Assembly: GCA_037445225.1 (NCBI GenBank)
Contig: JBBIKW010000001.1
Location: 248,001-312,000, forward strand
Source: M3007 sp037445225
GTDB taxonomy: Bacteria > Bacteroidota > Bacteroidia > Chitinophagales > Saprospiraceae
Length of the DNA: 64,000 nucleotides
Direction of reading: 5' to 3'
The notes under the pieces were generated by a model, which was not told the DNA's origin, searched no databases, and saw nothing but the letters and a program-made list of their open reading frames with translations. Positions within the stretch are counted from its first letter, which is position 1. Every line of letters starts with the position of its first letter. The translations under genes were made by a program, and so were the position numbers. Shown here in pieces: positions 32,367 through 41,001 of this stretch.

Positions 32367-32804
32367 ATGCTTATGACTACTTATGCACCTCATGTAGACA
32401 CCCAATCGCCTTTTTTTGAACACACTTGTCGCTTACTCACCGGGGTCGAAAGGCACGATTTTGAGTCGTTAAGCCAGCTATGCGACGACGACTTCGGCAT
32501 TGTAGATATTGCCCCCGATGGTTCCAGTGCCGTCATTCGAAATCGCGCAGAGTGGGAACAGTGGTTCCAAGATCTTTTCAAGAAGCTGGATGAAATGCAG
32601 GCGAAAACCTACAGCCACATCGAAGACTATCGCAGCGTCGTCTATGACTCCATGGGATACAGTGCGGTAGAATTCTGTCAGTTTTTAGAAGTGGGCGGTC
32701 AGCAGCATAAGTTTTACTGCGTAGCTACTATTATATGGAAAAAAATACCCGACGGTACTTGGAAAGAAGCGCGCTGGCATTGCTCTGTGGTGCGACGCGA
32801 GTAA
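32367..32804 (+). CDS. NTF2-like (SnoaL/DUF4440-type) small protein
   Basis: 145 residues (a second ATG at 32373 is equally possible). The pattern matches the NTF2-like cone fold: an N-terminal helix (FFEHTCRLLTGVERHDFESLSQLCDDDFGIVDIAP), then IRNRAEWEQWFQDLFKKLDEM, then strands with HIEDYRSVVYDSMGYSAVEFCQFLEVGGQQHKFYCVATIIWKKIPDGTWKEARWHCSVV. Such proteins are often ligand-binding or small enzymes. It stands alone after the rhodopsin terminator; any link to the rhodopsin is unsupported. Confidence 0.65.
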   Translation: MLMTTYAPHVDTQSPFFEHTCRLLTGVERHDFESLSQLCDDDFGIVDIAPDGSSAVIRNRAEWEQWFQDLFKKLDEMQAKTYSHIEDYRSVVYDSMGYSAVEFCQFLEVGGQQHKFYCVATIIWKKIPDGTWKEARWHCSVVRRE

Positions 32805-32880
32805 CTGATGCCACCCTGCAAGCTTAAGCAATGTTTTGCGCCGCGCAATGCCCTATCTTCGCCGAGAAAATCGGGCAACC

Positions 32881-34326
32881 ATGGAAAGGCTGCGCAATTA
32901 CATCGGCGGGCAATATACCCCTCCTGCAGAGGGTCGATACTTGGACAACCGCGCTCCGGCCACCGGAGAGATATACAGCGAAGTGCCCGACTCGGGGCCA
33001 GAAGACGTAGCGGCAGCGGTTGAAGCCGCCGAGGCGGCCTTGCCAGCGTGGGCATCGATGCCGTTGGAGCGAAGGCACGATATCCTGCACGCCATCGCAG
33101 CAGGTATTGCAGGCCGCTTAGAAGAGCTCGCCGCCGCAGAGTCGCGCGATACCGGCAAACCCATCGCTACGGCGAGAAGGGTAGACATTCCTCGCGCAGC
33201 CCTCAATTTTAAGTTTTTTGCCTCGGCGCTGTTGCATTTCGCTTCAGAGAGCTATTCTATGCCCAACGCTCTTAGCTACACGCTTCGTCAACCGCTGGGC
33301 GTGGTCGGGTGCATCTCGCCGTGGAATTTGCCGCTATACCTCTTCACCTGGAAAGTAGCGCCCGCTTTGGCCGCAGGCAATTGCGTCGTCGGCAAGCCTT
33401 CCGAAGTTACGCCTTACACCGCCTACATGCTGGGGGAGATATGCGAAAAAGCCGGCCTGCCGCCCGGGGTGCTCAACATTGTGCACGGCACTGGACTGCG
33501 CGCTGGCGAAGCCATCGTTCGGCATCCCAAAGTAAAGGCCGTATCTTTTACCGGCAGTACGCGCGCAGGAGCGGAGATCGCCCGCATTGCTGCGCCGCAG
33601 TTCAAGAAGCTGTCTTTAGAGATGGGTGGCAAAAACCCCTGCATCGTCTTTGAGGACTGCAGTTACGAACGCATGTTGGCTACCACGCTAATCTCGTCGT
33701 TTAGCAATCAGGGCCAGATATGTTTGTGCAGCTCGCGCATTTACGTCGAGCGGCCCCTGTACGAGCGCTTTCGCGAAGATTTTATCCGAGGAGCACAGTC
33801 CTTGATCGTAGGCGATCCTGCCGACCCTAAGACACAGCTGGGCGCTCTGGTGTCGTCAGCGCATTTTCAAAAGGTGCAGTCTTACATCGAGTTAGCGCGC
33901 GCCGAAGGCGGCCACATCTTGTGTGGAGGGCACGCCGTACAACTGCCGCCGCCCTTAGACGGCGGCCATTACTTGGCCCCTACCGTCATCGAAGGTTTAC
34001 CCGTCAACTGCCGCACCAATCAGGAGGAGATCTTCGGACCTGTGGTGACTATTGCGCCCTTCGACGACGAAGACGAGCTCCTATCCATGGCTAATGGCGT
34101 GTCCTACGGGTTGAGCGCGACGGTGTGGACCAACCACTTGCCGCGGGCCCAATACATCAGTGCCCGCCTTCAAGCCGGTATCGTGTGGATAAACGGCTGG
34201 ATGGTGCGCGACCTGCGCACACCTTTTGGCGGCGTCAAAGACTCCGGATTAGGGCGGGAAGGCGGCTGGGAGGCGCTGCGCTTCTTTACCGAGCCCAAAA
34301 GCGTAACCATCGTCACCGAAGATTGA
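32881..34326 (+). CDS. NAD(P)-dependent aldehyde dehydrogenase (muconic-semialdehyde dehydrogenase-like)
   Basis: 481 residues from ATG 32881, where MERLRNYIGGQYTPP matches the family start; an in-frame ATG at 32836 adds an unlikely tail. Hallmarks are ISPWNLPLYLFTWKVAPALAAGNCVVGKPSE, FTGSTRAG, the general base in LEMGGKNP and the nucleophile in NQGQICLCSSR. The overall sequence is closest in style to 2-hydroxy-/2-aminomuconic semialdehyde dehydrogenases (ALDH8-like), which act in aromatic and tryptophan breakdown, but the aldehyde is not certain. A TATCTTCG box at 32854-32861 may be its promoter. The RluA gene starts within its stop codon. Confidence 0.88.
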   Translation: MERLRNYIGGQYTPPAEGRYLDNRAPATGEIYSEVPDSGPEDVAAAVEAAEAALPAWASMPLERRHDILHAIAAGIAGRLEELAAAESRDTGKPIATARRVDIPRAALNFKFFASALLHFASESYSMPNALSYTLRQPLGVVGCISPWNLPLYLFTWKVAPALAAGNCVVGKPSEVTPYTAYMLGEICEKAGLPPGVLNIVHGTGLRAGEAIVRHPKVKAVSFTGSTRAGAEIARIAAPQFKKLSLEMGGKNPCIVFEDCSYERMLATTLISSFSNQGQICLCSSRIYVERPLYERFREDFIRGAQSLIVGDPADPKTQLGALVSSAHFQKVQSYIELARAEGGHILCGGHAVQLPPPLDGGHYLAPTVIEGLPVNCRTNQEEIFGPVVTIAPFDDEDELLSMANGVSYGLSATVWTNHLPRAQYISARLQAGIVWINGWMVRDLRTPFGGVKDSGLGREGGWEALRFFTEPKSVTIVTED

Positions 34327-34979
34327 ATTGCTGCCAAGACATCTCGATCGTATACGAAGACGACCACCTGTTGGCCATAAATAAACCGGCCGGACTGTCG
34401 TCGGAAAGTGGAACCAGTGCGCACCCGTCGGCGGAGACGTGGGCGCAAGCATACCTACGTCGCTCCCATCGACGTCGGCACCTTTACCTTCGCGCTGTAC
34501 ACCGCCTCGACCGGCCGGTGAGCGGTGTATTGCTCTTCGCTAAGAACAAAGTAGCACTGCGCCGCCTTATGGCGCAGTTTGAGGCGCGTTCGGTGCGCAA
34601 GGTGTACCTTGCAGAAGTGGAAGGCACTCTGGCCGTCCCTTCAGGACGCTTAGAGCACTTCATCGGCCGCAGCGCCGACGGCCGATCCGCTATCGTGCGC
34701 GAAGTCCCTTTCGAAGGCGGTCAACCGGCACACACCGAGTACCGAGTTTTGGAAGAGCGCGACGGCCGCACGTTGTTATCCTTGGAAGCCAAGACCGGCC
34801 GCTTTCACCAGCTGCGGGCACAGCTGGCGCATATTGGGTGCCCTATCGTCGGCGATGTGCGATACGGTGCCTCTGCCTGGCGACCCAACGCCATCCGCTT
34901 GCATGCGCAGTATTTGCACGTGCAACACCCAGTTGCTGGAGTTCCGCTCATTCTAGAGGCTCCACTGCCGCCTTTCTGA
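34323..34979 (+). CDS. RluA-family pseudouridine synthase
   Basis: 218 residues if started at TTG 34323-34325, which overlaps the aldehyde dehydrogenase stop (TTGA). This start puts the conserved beginning (CQDISIVYEDDHLLAINKPAGL) in place; the only ATG upstream (34125) lies deep inside the dehydrogenase gene in another frame. The catalytic motif is AVHRLDRPVSGVLLFAKN with the nucleophilic Asp; later RKVYLAEVEG, TEYRVLEERDGRTLLSLEAKTGRFHQLRAQLAHIGCPIVGD is typical. There is no N-terminal S4 domain, so it is RluA/TruC-like rather than RluC/D. The modified rRNA or tRNA position cannot be deduced. Confidence 0.85.
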   Translation: MNCCQDISIVYEDDHLLAINKPAGLSSESGTSAHPSAETWAQAYLRRSHRRRHLYLRAVHRLDRPVSGVLLFAKNKVALRRLMAQFEARSVRKVYLAEVEGTLAVPSGRLEHFIGRSADGRSAIVREVPFEGGQPAHTEYRVLEERDGRTLLSLEAKTGRFHQLRAQLAHIGCPIVGDVRYGASAWRPNAIRLHAQYLHVQHPVAGVPLILEAPLPPF

Positions 34980-35017
34980 ACGTAGCGTCATAAACTCCGC
35001 AATTCGCCAAAACGGCT

Positions 35018-35025
35018 TATCTTCG
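35018..35025 (+). promoter_or_regulatory. Promoter-like box TATCTTCG before uvrA
   Basis: One mismatch to TANNTTTG, 42 bases before the uvrA ATG at 35068. The 88-base spacer after rluA is otherwise featureless. Confidence 0.35.
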
Positions 35026-35067
35026 CTGTTTCCAACCAAAATATCCGCCCGCTGTTGTTTTGAACCG

Positions 35068-37998
35068 ATGATGGCAAAAGAGAGTCCTGCCGACGCAGTC
35101 AAAGCGGAGCAGCCTGCTAACGGCCTTGCGAACGGCACGCCAGCAGATGCGTATTTGGAAATTATCGGTGCGCGAGTGCACAACTTGCAAAATATCCATC
35201 TGCGCATTCCGCGCAACCGCTTGGTAGTCATTACCGGAGTGAGTGGGTCGGGCAAAAGTTCGCTGGCCTTTGATACCATCTACGCAGAAGGGCAGCGCCG
35301 CTTTATGGAGACCATGTCCAGCTACGCCCGCCAATTCATCGGCGAGCTGGAGCGCCCCGATGTAGACCAAATTTCGGGACTCAGCCCTGTCATCAGCATC
35401 GAACAAAAGACTACAGGGCGCAATCCGCGCTCTACAGTGGGCACCGTTACCGAAGTGTACGACTTTTTGCGCCTCCTCTTTGCCCGCGCCGGCGAGGCCT
35501 ATTCGTGGGTGACGGGCGAGAAGATGGTGCGCTTTACGGAGGAGCAGATCCTCCAGCACATAGCCAAGCACTACGCCGGGCAGCGAGTAGCTCTATTGGC
35601 TCCGCTGGTGCGGGGGCGCAAAGGGCACTACCGCGAGCTGTTCGAGCAGGTGCGCAAACAAGGCTACACCAAAGTGCGGGTAGACGGCGAAATCCGCGAT
35701 ATCCAACCCGGTATGCAACTGGATCGCTACAAAGTGCACGATATCGAGGTCGTCGTCGACCGACTTCAAATCGGCAATGACCGAAACGAGCGGCTGGGCG
35801 AGTCGGTGCGAATAGCGCTCAAATTAGGCGATGGCATGCTGCTAGTGGCGCCTTTGGAAGGCGATAGCTCCCTATCAGTGAGCACCTATTCTCACCGGCT
35901 CATGTGCCCTGTATCGGGTATTTCCTACGAAGAGCCCTCTCCCAACACCTTCTCGTTTAATTCTCCGTACGGAATGTGCCCGCACTGCAAGGGCTTGGGT
36001 GAAGTATACGAGCCGGATTTAGCGCGCATCATCCCCGACGACAGCAAAACCATCAATGAAGGCGGCATCGTGCCCTTAGGCGAAGTGCGCGATAACCTGA
36101 CATTTAAACAGCTGCGCGCCATCGCCAAAAAATACAAGTTTTCCTTTGCCACGCCCATCCGAGACATTCCCCCTCAGGCGCTTCAGCTCATCCTGTACGG
36201 CGGCGACGAGACATTCGAGATCAACATCACCTGGGGCGGCGACGAATGGAGCTACAACTTAGCGGCAGAAGGACTGGTCAACATGCTCAAGCGCTGGTAC
36301 TCCGAGAGCGGCAGCGAGAAGATCCGCCAATGGGCTGAAGAGTTTTTGGCCATCGTGCCCTGCCCGGAGTGTCGAGGCGCGCGGCTGAAAAAAGAGAGCC
36401 TTTGGTTTAAGATAGGCGATAAGAATATCGTCGACCTGGCTGAAATGGACCTCCGACAGCTGTACGCGTGGGTGCTCCACATAGAGAAAGACTTAGACGA
36501 ACGCCAGCGAGCTATCGCTCGCGATGTGCTTAAAGAAATTCGCTTTCGCCTACATTTCCTGCTTCAAGTAGGCTTAGAGTATTTGACGTTGAACCGACCG
36601 GCGCGTACCCTATCGGGCGGAGAAAGCCAGCGCATCCGCCTCGCCACTCAAATAGGAGCTCAGCTGACAGGAGTAACTTACATTCTCGACGAGCCCAGCA
36701 TCGGCCTACACCAGCGCGACAACCACCGCTTGATTGCCGCGCTCAAAAACCTGCGCGACTTGGGTAACTCCGTCATCGTCGTGGAACACGACCGCGACAT
36801 CATGCTCCACTCCGACTACCTCATCGACCTCGGTCCGGGCGCCGGACGGCTCGGCGGACGCGTCGTAGACGAAGGCCCACCCGACGTGTACCAGCTCAAT
36901 CGAAGCCTTACCTCCGACTACTTAGCCGGACGCAAAAACATCGAGGTACCGACCCAGCGCCGAAAAGGCTCCGGTAAATGGCTGGTCTTATACGGTGCGC
37001 GCGGGCACAACCTCAAAAGTGTGACGCTGCGCCTACCCTTAGGCACATTCATCTGCGTGACCGGAGTGAGCGGCTCGGGCAAATCTACCCTCATCAATGA
37101 AACCCTTTATCCTATCCTTCGGCAGCACTTTTACCGAAGCTTGAAACGCCCACTTCCTTACGACCGCATCGAGGGCTTAGAACACATCGACAAGGTAATC
37201 GAAATCGACCAAAGTCCTATTGGGCGAACGCCGCGCTCTAACCCCGCCACGTACATCAACGTCTTTGGCGACATCCGCAAGCTGTTTGCGGAAACGCCCG
37301 AGGCTAAAATCCGCGGCTATGCCCCTGGGCGCTTCTCCTTCAACGTCAAGGGCGGGCGTTGCGAAGTGTGCGAAGGCGCAGGCATGCGCCTTATCGAAAT
37401 GAACTTCCTGCCCGACGTGTCGGTGCCTTGTGAGCGCTGCATGGGACGCCGCTACAACCGCGAAACGCTGGAAATCTTGTACAAAGGCAAGAATATTAGC
37501 GACGTGCTGCAGATGACCATCGACGAAGCCGTCGCCTTCTTTCAACCCATACCCAACATCCACCGAAAGTTAAAAACCCTGCAAGAGGTGGGCTTGGGCT
37601 ACGTGACCTTAGGGCAACCCGCTACCACTCTCAGCGGCGGCGAAGCACAGCGCGTCAAGCTGGCAGAAGAGCTGAGCAAGAAAGACACGGGCCGAACCCT
37701 CTACATCTTAGACGAACCCACCACAGGGCTCCATTTTGAAGATATCCGACACCTGCTGGCCGTGCTGAATAAGCTGGTCGATAAGGGAAATACCGTCGTA
37801 GTCATCGAGCACAACTTGGACGTAGTTAAAACGGCGGACTACGTCATCGATATCGGCCCCGAGGGCGGAGCGCAAGGCGGTACTATCGTGTGCTGCGGTA
37901 CTCCAGAAGAAGTGGCACAATGCCCAGACGGATGGACCGGCCAATTTTTGCGCGCAGAATTGGAGCGATCAGCGGCCTTCTCGCACCAAAACCCTTAA
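35068..37998 (+). CDS. uvrA: Excinuclease ABC subunit UvrA
   Basis: 976 residues, slightly longer than the usual about 940 because of an N-terminal extension. Damage-recognition ATPase of nucleotide excision repair. Two ABC modules: Walker A GVSGSGKSSLAF near residue 57 and GVSGSGKSTLI near 670; signatures LSGGESQRIRLATQ and LSGGEAQRVKLAEE; Walker B ILDEPSIGLHQRD and ILDEPTTGLHFED. Zinc-finger cysteines appear in CPHCKGLG/CPECRGAR and CEVCEGAG/CERCMGRR. Its last 4 bases overlap the stop of the opposite-strand DUF3137 gene. No uvrB or uvrC in the window; the truncated mfd at 23-24 kb bears on how repair is coupled to transcription here. Confidence 0.97.
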   Translation: MMAKESPADAVKAEQPANGLANGTPADAYLEIIGARVHNLQNIHLRIPRNRLVVITGVSGSGKSSLAFDTIYAEGQRRFMETMSSYARQFIGELERPDVDQISGLSPVISIEQKTTGRNPRSTVGTVTEVYDFLRLLFARAGEAYSWVTGEKMVRFTEEQILQHIAKHYAGQRVALLAPLVRGRKGHYRELFEQVRKQGYTKVRVDGEIRDIQPGMQLDRYKVHDIEVVVDRLQIGNDRNERLGESVRIALKLGDGMLLVAPLEGDSSLSVSTYSHRLMCPVSGISYEEPSPNTFSFNSPYGMCPHCKGLGEVYEPDLARIIPDDSKTINEGGIVPLGEVRDNLTFKQLRAIAKKYKFSFATPIRDIPPQALQLILYGGDETFEINITWGGDEWSYNLAAEGLVNMLKRWYSESGSEKIRQWAEEFLAIVPCPECRGARLKKESLWFKIGDKNIVDLAEMDLRQLYAWVLHIEKDLDERQRAIARDVLKEIRFRLHFLLQVGLEYLTLNRPARTLSGGESQRIRLATQIGAQLTGVTYILDEPSIGLHQRDNHRLIAALKNLRDLGNSVIVVEHDRDIMLHSDYLIDLGPGAGRLGGRVVDEGPPDVYQLNRSLTSDYLAGRKNIEVPTQRRKGSGKWLVLYGARGHNLKSVTLRLPLGTFICVTGVSGSGKSTLINETLYPILRQHFYRSLKRPLPYDRIEGLEHIDKVIEIDQSPIGRTPRSNPATYINVFGDIRKLFAETPEAKIRGYAPGRFSFNVKGGRCEVCEGAGMRLIEMNFLPDVSVPCERCMGRRYNRETLEILYKGKNISDVLQMTIDEAVAFFQPIPNIHRKLKTLQEVGLGYVTLGQPATTLSGGEAQRVKLAEELSKKDTGRTLYILDEPTTGLHFEDIRHLLAVLNKLVDKGNTVVVIEHNLDVVKTADYVIDIGPEGGAQGGTIVCCGTPEEVAQCPDGWTGQFLRAELERSAAFSHQNP

Positions 37999-38933
37999 TT
38001 CAAGACGTCGAGCTCGCTCAAGATGTTGAGCAACAGTCGGATATCCTCGTAAAACTCCTGTACCATCTCAAAGCGCACTACTGACCGCAAGAGCGACGGT
38101 TCGAGCAAGTCCTTGGGATGCGACAGCGCAATGAAAACGTTGTCCTCAACGATCGACAAATAGATGTCTTTCTGTCGGTTGGCTTGCAAAAAGCGCTGCC
38201 GATAGCGCAGGATGGATCGCTGCAAATCCTCCGAAATCACATCTGCAACGCGCACCTCTGGGGTTGCATAGGTATCGAACACGGCCTCAAATTCCTCGAG
38301 CAATTGTTTTCGCACGCGGCGCCCCCCCAAGCGGTGAAAGGCGCGCTCCGAGCGGCTGAGGTATTTGCGATAGGCGTCGGGTAGGATGAGCACGCTGCCC
38401 ATCATGTCGGCGCGATAAAAGTCGCCACAGACAAATACCCCGCGAAAGACGCGGTCTAAACGGTAGCGCACCGGAGAATACTCCTGGGCATCGACCTCAC
38501 ACATCTCGAAGGGCAGTTCGCGCACCCAACCCGTTATGAGGTCCTCGGCTCGGTATACATCGACGTGCGTAAAGATTTTGCTGGCCAAAAACTTTTCCCG
38601 CGGTATCTGCCCTTTCGGGTCGTATCGCAACTGCCTGTAGTTGATGTCGTTGTCGATAAAATCGAGAATGAGATTGACGATACGCGGTTTGAACTCCTGG
38701 CGAAACACCTGGATCTGATGCGCTATTAACCCTCCGGCACCCAATAACAGCAGGGAAAGCGACAACGTGAGGACAAAGAGGTCGACGCGCACCATAACAA
38801 AGACAGCAACCACAGCAAACAGGAAGAAAAGACCCATGCGCCGAAGCAGCCACCAGCGGCGGCGCTCTAAATGGAGGAGTTCGGGGTAAAGGTTCTGGTT
38901 GTAAAAAATGCGGAAATCGCTGTACGGCTGCAT
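37995..38933 (-). CDS. DUF3137 membrane protein
   Basis: 312 residues from ATG 38933 (ATG 38945 adds four). Two hydrophobic helices near the N-terminus (LLRRMGLFFLFAVVAVFVMVRV and LFVLTLSLSLLLLGAGGLIA) precede a soluble domain with the DUF3137 pattern: FRGVFVCGDFYRADMMGSVLILPDAYRKYL, then FDTYATPEVRVADVISEDLQRSILRYRQ, then IYLSIVEDNVFIALSHPKDLLEPSL. Function unknown in the family. It is the last gene of a minus-strand run with the ParA pair and converges on uvrA with a 4-base overlap. Confidence 0.8.
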   Translation of the reverse strand: MQPYSDFRIFYNQNLYPELLHLERRRWWLLRRMGLFFLFAVVAVFVMVRVDLFVLTLSLSLLLLGAGGLIAHQIQVFRQEFKPRIVNLILDFIDNDINYRQLRYDPKGQIPREKFLASKIFTHVDVYRAEDLITGWVRELPFEMCEVDAQEYSPVRYRLDRVFRGVFVCGDFYRADMMGSVLILPDAYRKYLSRSERAFHRLGGRRVRKQLLEEFEAVFDTYATPEVRVADVISEDLQRSILRYRQRFLQANRQKDIYLSIVEDNVFIALSHPKDLLEPSLLRSVVRFEMVQEFYEDIRLLLNILSELDVLN

Positions 38934-38952
38934 ACAGGAAAGCACCGGAGGA

Positions 38953-39399
38953 TCACGAAAGGACGGAACCGTGCTTTTTCAAATACTCCTCGATGGCGCG
39001 CTGCAGGATGTCTTTGAGATAGAGGTTTTCGATACGCGCCAGGGTGCGCAGCTGTTCCAGCTGGCGGCGCTCTACGGTTATGGTCAGGCGTTTGAGCTCA
39101 GGGGCAGCAACGTCAGTTGGCGCAGCGGCAACCTGGGTGGGGCGGATGAGGGCATCTAAGCCGGCGCTGCGCAAAGGATAAGGGTCGGCCGAGGTTGAAC
39201 GCGTTTCCCCTTCCTCCAACTCGTCTGTCTGGCGCATAGCTTCCTCGAAAAGGGTTTCTAAGTCGTGCACAAAATTTTTAGAGCCGCCGCTTCGCCGCTC
39301 GCGGACAGTGCCCTCCGCGGCTGTGACTGCTGCCGTCGAAGCTTCTCCCGATGCTTGAAAGAGATCGTTCAGACCTTGTGAAAACTGCTTTTTAGGCAT
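38953..39399 (-). CDS. ParA-partner protein with C-terminal ribbon-helix-helix-like segment
   Basis: 148 residues. It starts with a Lys-rich patch (MPKKQFSQGLNDLFQ), has a long low-complexity, acidic middle, and ends with LKRLTITVERRQLEQLRTLARIENLYLKDILQRAIEEYLKKHG, which has the strand-helix-helix spacing of a ribbon-helix-helix DNA-binding domain. The gene starts 4 bases after the ParA stop, so the two are co-expressed. Small RHH proteins often serve as centromere-binding partners of ParA ATPases; the basic N-terminus could stimulate the ATPase. There is no ParB/Spo0J domain. Confidence 0.6.
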   Translation of the reverse strand: MPKKQFSQGLNDLFQASGEASTAAVTAAEGTVRERRSGGSKNFVHDLETLFEEAMRQTDELEEGETRSTSADPYPLRSAGLDALIRPTQVAAAPTDVAAPELKRLTITVERRQLEQLRTLARIENLYLKDILQRAIEEYLKKHGSVLS

Positions 39400-39403
39400 G
39401 GGC

Positions 39404-40192
39404 TTAAGCGGTTTGTTCCTGTTGCACCGGCACAGCAGCGGCGTTCTCTACTCGTGCGAGAAACTCGCGCGCCAGTTCGAGGTAATCCTGCGCTCCCGTA
39501 GACTTGGGGCTATACTCAAAAATATCTTTGCGCTGGGCAGGTGCCTCTGCCAGGGCGATGTTGTCGCGGATGTAGGTGTTGAAGACCTTATCGCCAAAGT
39601 ACTTGTGGATGATGTCTACAACGTCGCGGTTGAGCACGCGGCGACTGTCGTACATGGTGGCGATAACGCCGGCCATCTCCATTTGCGTGTTGAGGCGCAG
39701 GCGCACCTTGTCGATCACTTGTTTAATCTTGGCCAACCCCTGCACAGCCAAGAACTCGGTCTGCAACGGAATGAGCACATAGCGACTGCTGGTCAGCGCA
39801 TTGAGGGTGAGGAGCCCCAACGAAGGAGGGCAGTCGATCAGGATATAGTCGTATGCCGAAGATACTTGTGCGAGCAGTTCGCGCAAGATGAACTCGCGGC
39901 CGGCCTCGTTGATGAGCTCCATCTCCGCTCCAGACAGATCGAGCGAAGAGGTGATGACGTCCAAATTGGGCTTATAGGAGACGGGCATCAGCTCTGCCTC
40001 TCCGCGCAGCGCCTCGTAAATGGTATATCGCTGACGCGGAATACCCAGCGAGATGGTCAAGTTGGATTGGGGGTCTAAGTCCACTAACAGCACCTTCTTG
40101 CCGAGGATCACTAAAGCTGCTCCTAAGTTGATGGTGCTGGTCGTTTTGCCGACCCCTCCTTTGTGATTTAATAGCGAGACAACCGTACCCAT
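39404..40192 (-). CDS. parA: ParA family partition ATPase
   Basis: 262 residues from ATG 40192, where the deviant Walker A motif region begins (MGTVVSLLNHKGGVGKTTS, motif at 11-18). Other hallmarks are VLLVDLDPQSNLTISLG, DYILIDCPPSLGLLTLNAL and IPLQTEFLAVQGLAKI. An upstream in-frame start at 40243 would add an unconserved tail. ParA proteins segregate chromosomes or plasmids, or position large complexes. Here the partner is the small RHH-type protein just downstream, not ParB, so it may be a positioning rather than chromosome-partition system. A TACTTTTG box lies at 40241-40248. Confidence 0.9.
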   Translation of the reverse strand: MGTVVSLLNHKGGVGKTTSTINLGAALVILGKKVLLVDLDPQSNLTISLGIPRQRYTIYEALRGEAELMPVSYKPNLDVITSSLDLSGAEMELINEAGREFILRELLAQVSSAYDYILIDCPPSLGLLTLNALTSSRYVLIPLQTEFLAVQGLAKIKQVIDKVRLRLNTQMEMAGVIATMYDSRRVLNRDVVDIIHKYFGDKVFNTYIRDNIALAEAPAQRKDIFEYSPKSTGAQDYLELAREFLARVENAAAVPVQQEQTA

Positions 40193-40240
40193 GATGCCGT
40201 TTTTATGCACTTGCCTGAAGCAGAGCGCCTTTCTAAGCAA

Positions 40241-40248
40241 CAAAAGTA
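40241..40248 (-). promoter_or_regulatory. -7 promoter box TACTTTTG before parA
   Basis: CAAAAGTA on the plus strand; matches TANNTTTG and lies 49 bases before the ParA ATG. Confidence 0.5.
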
Positions 40249-40343
40249 GGATAAATGGAACAAAAAATTTGCCATAATCAATTATTTGAACCTATACAGC
40301 TGCGAAAGAGGGTGCTTTTACCACACTCATTGCATCGCAAGAG

Positions 40344-40898
40344 CTATTCTACCCCTGGGCGCTTCGTGGGGTAATAGTGCAGCCCTGCGCCAAAAACCCA
40401 TCCCTCTTTGCCTTGCTGGGTGCGGATACGCACCCAATGCTCCTTCACCTTTTCGCGCCCTAAGTTTATCTCTTCCGGCTGTTCGCTCTTCTCGTTGAGG
40501 AAAAGGACAGGCTCGTATAGCTTCAGCCGAGCAATGACAGCGCTGTGCCGGTTGGGCGCGTTGCGCAAGTTGAGCCCATCGATAGTCACGTACAGGGTAC
40601 TATAGTTGGTCGCTGCAGGAGCGGCTGGCGACGCGGTGGGCTCCACCGAAAGTGTTGGCCGCCGAAGCGGCGCGTTTGTCGTCGGAGACGCTACCGGCTC
40701 CTGTCGGGGCGCAGGCACATAGACGGTTTCGGGCTTGACAGCAACGGGCTTCCGCAGAAGTTGTTCCGCCTCTTCCGGGGGCTCGGTGTTCGCTCGAGCC
40801 GTTCGAGAGCGGTTGCACTGCGAAATGGACCACAGAACAACCGCAAACAAGAAAGCCACTACGATGATCAGTTCTATTTTGGGCATTTTATGGGCCAT
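40344..40898 (-). CDS. Membrane-anchored bacterial SH3-domain protein
   Basis: 184 residues from ATG 40898 (ATG 40886 is equally likely). An N-terminal hydrophobic segment (IELIIVVAFLFAVVLWSIS) anchors it, followed by a Pro/Ala/Thr-rich linker and a C-terminal SH3-type domain: YVTIDGLNLRNAPNRHSAVIARLKLYEPVLFLNEKSEQ, then HWVRIRTQQGKEGWVFGAGLHYY. Such domains bind peptidoglycan or proteins in the periplasm. The gene is divergent from dprA. A TACTTTTG box lies at 40977-40984. Confidence 0.75.
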   Translation of the reverse strand: MAHKMPKIELIIVVAFLFAVVLWSISQCNRSRTARANTEPPEEAEQLLRKPVAVKPETVYVPAPRQEPVASPTTNAPLRRPTLSVEPTASPAAPAATNYSTLYVTIDGLNLRNAPNRHSAVIARLKLYEPVLFLNEKSEQPEEINLGREKVKEHWVRIRTQQGKEGWVFGAGLHYYPTKRPGVE

Positions 40899-40976
40899 GC
40901 CAACACCGAGTTTTTGTCGTAAAACGAATAGAAAAAGAGAAGGCTTATGTCCGGCCTTAACCTTATTTTTATACAG

Positions 40977-40984
40977 CAAAAGTA
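40977..40984 (-). promoter_or_regulatory. -7 promoter box TACTTTTG before the SH3 protein gene
   Basis: CAAAAGTA on the plus strand, matching TANNTTTG, in the spacer shared with divergent dprA (ATG 41002). Confidence 0.45.
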
Positions 40985-41001
40985 GTCGCACACCGGTAAA
41001 T

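Noticed and set aside
39398..40078. 226-codon plus-strand frame opposite parA
   Set aside because: Antisense shadow of a gene with intact ParA motifs.
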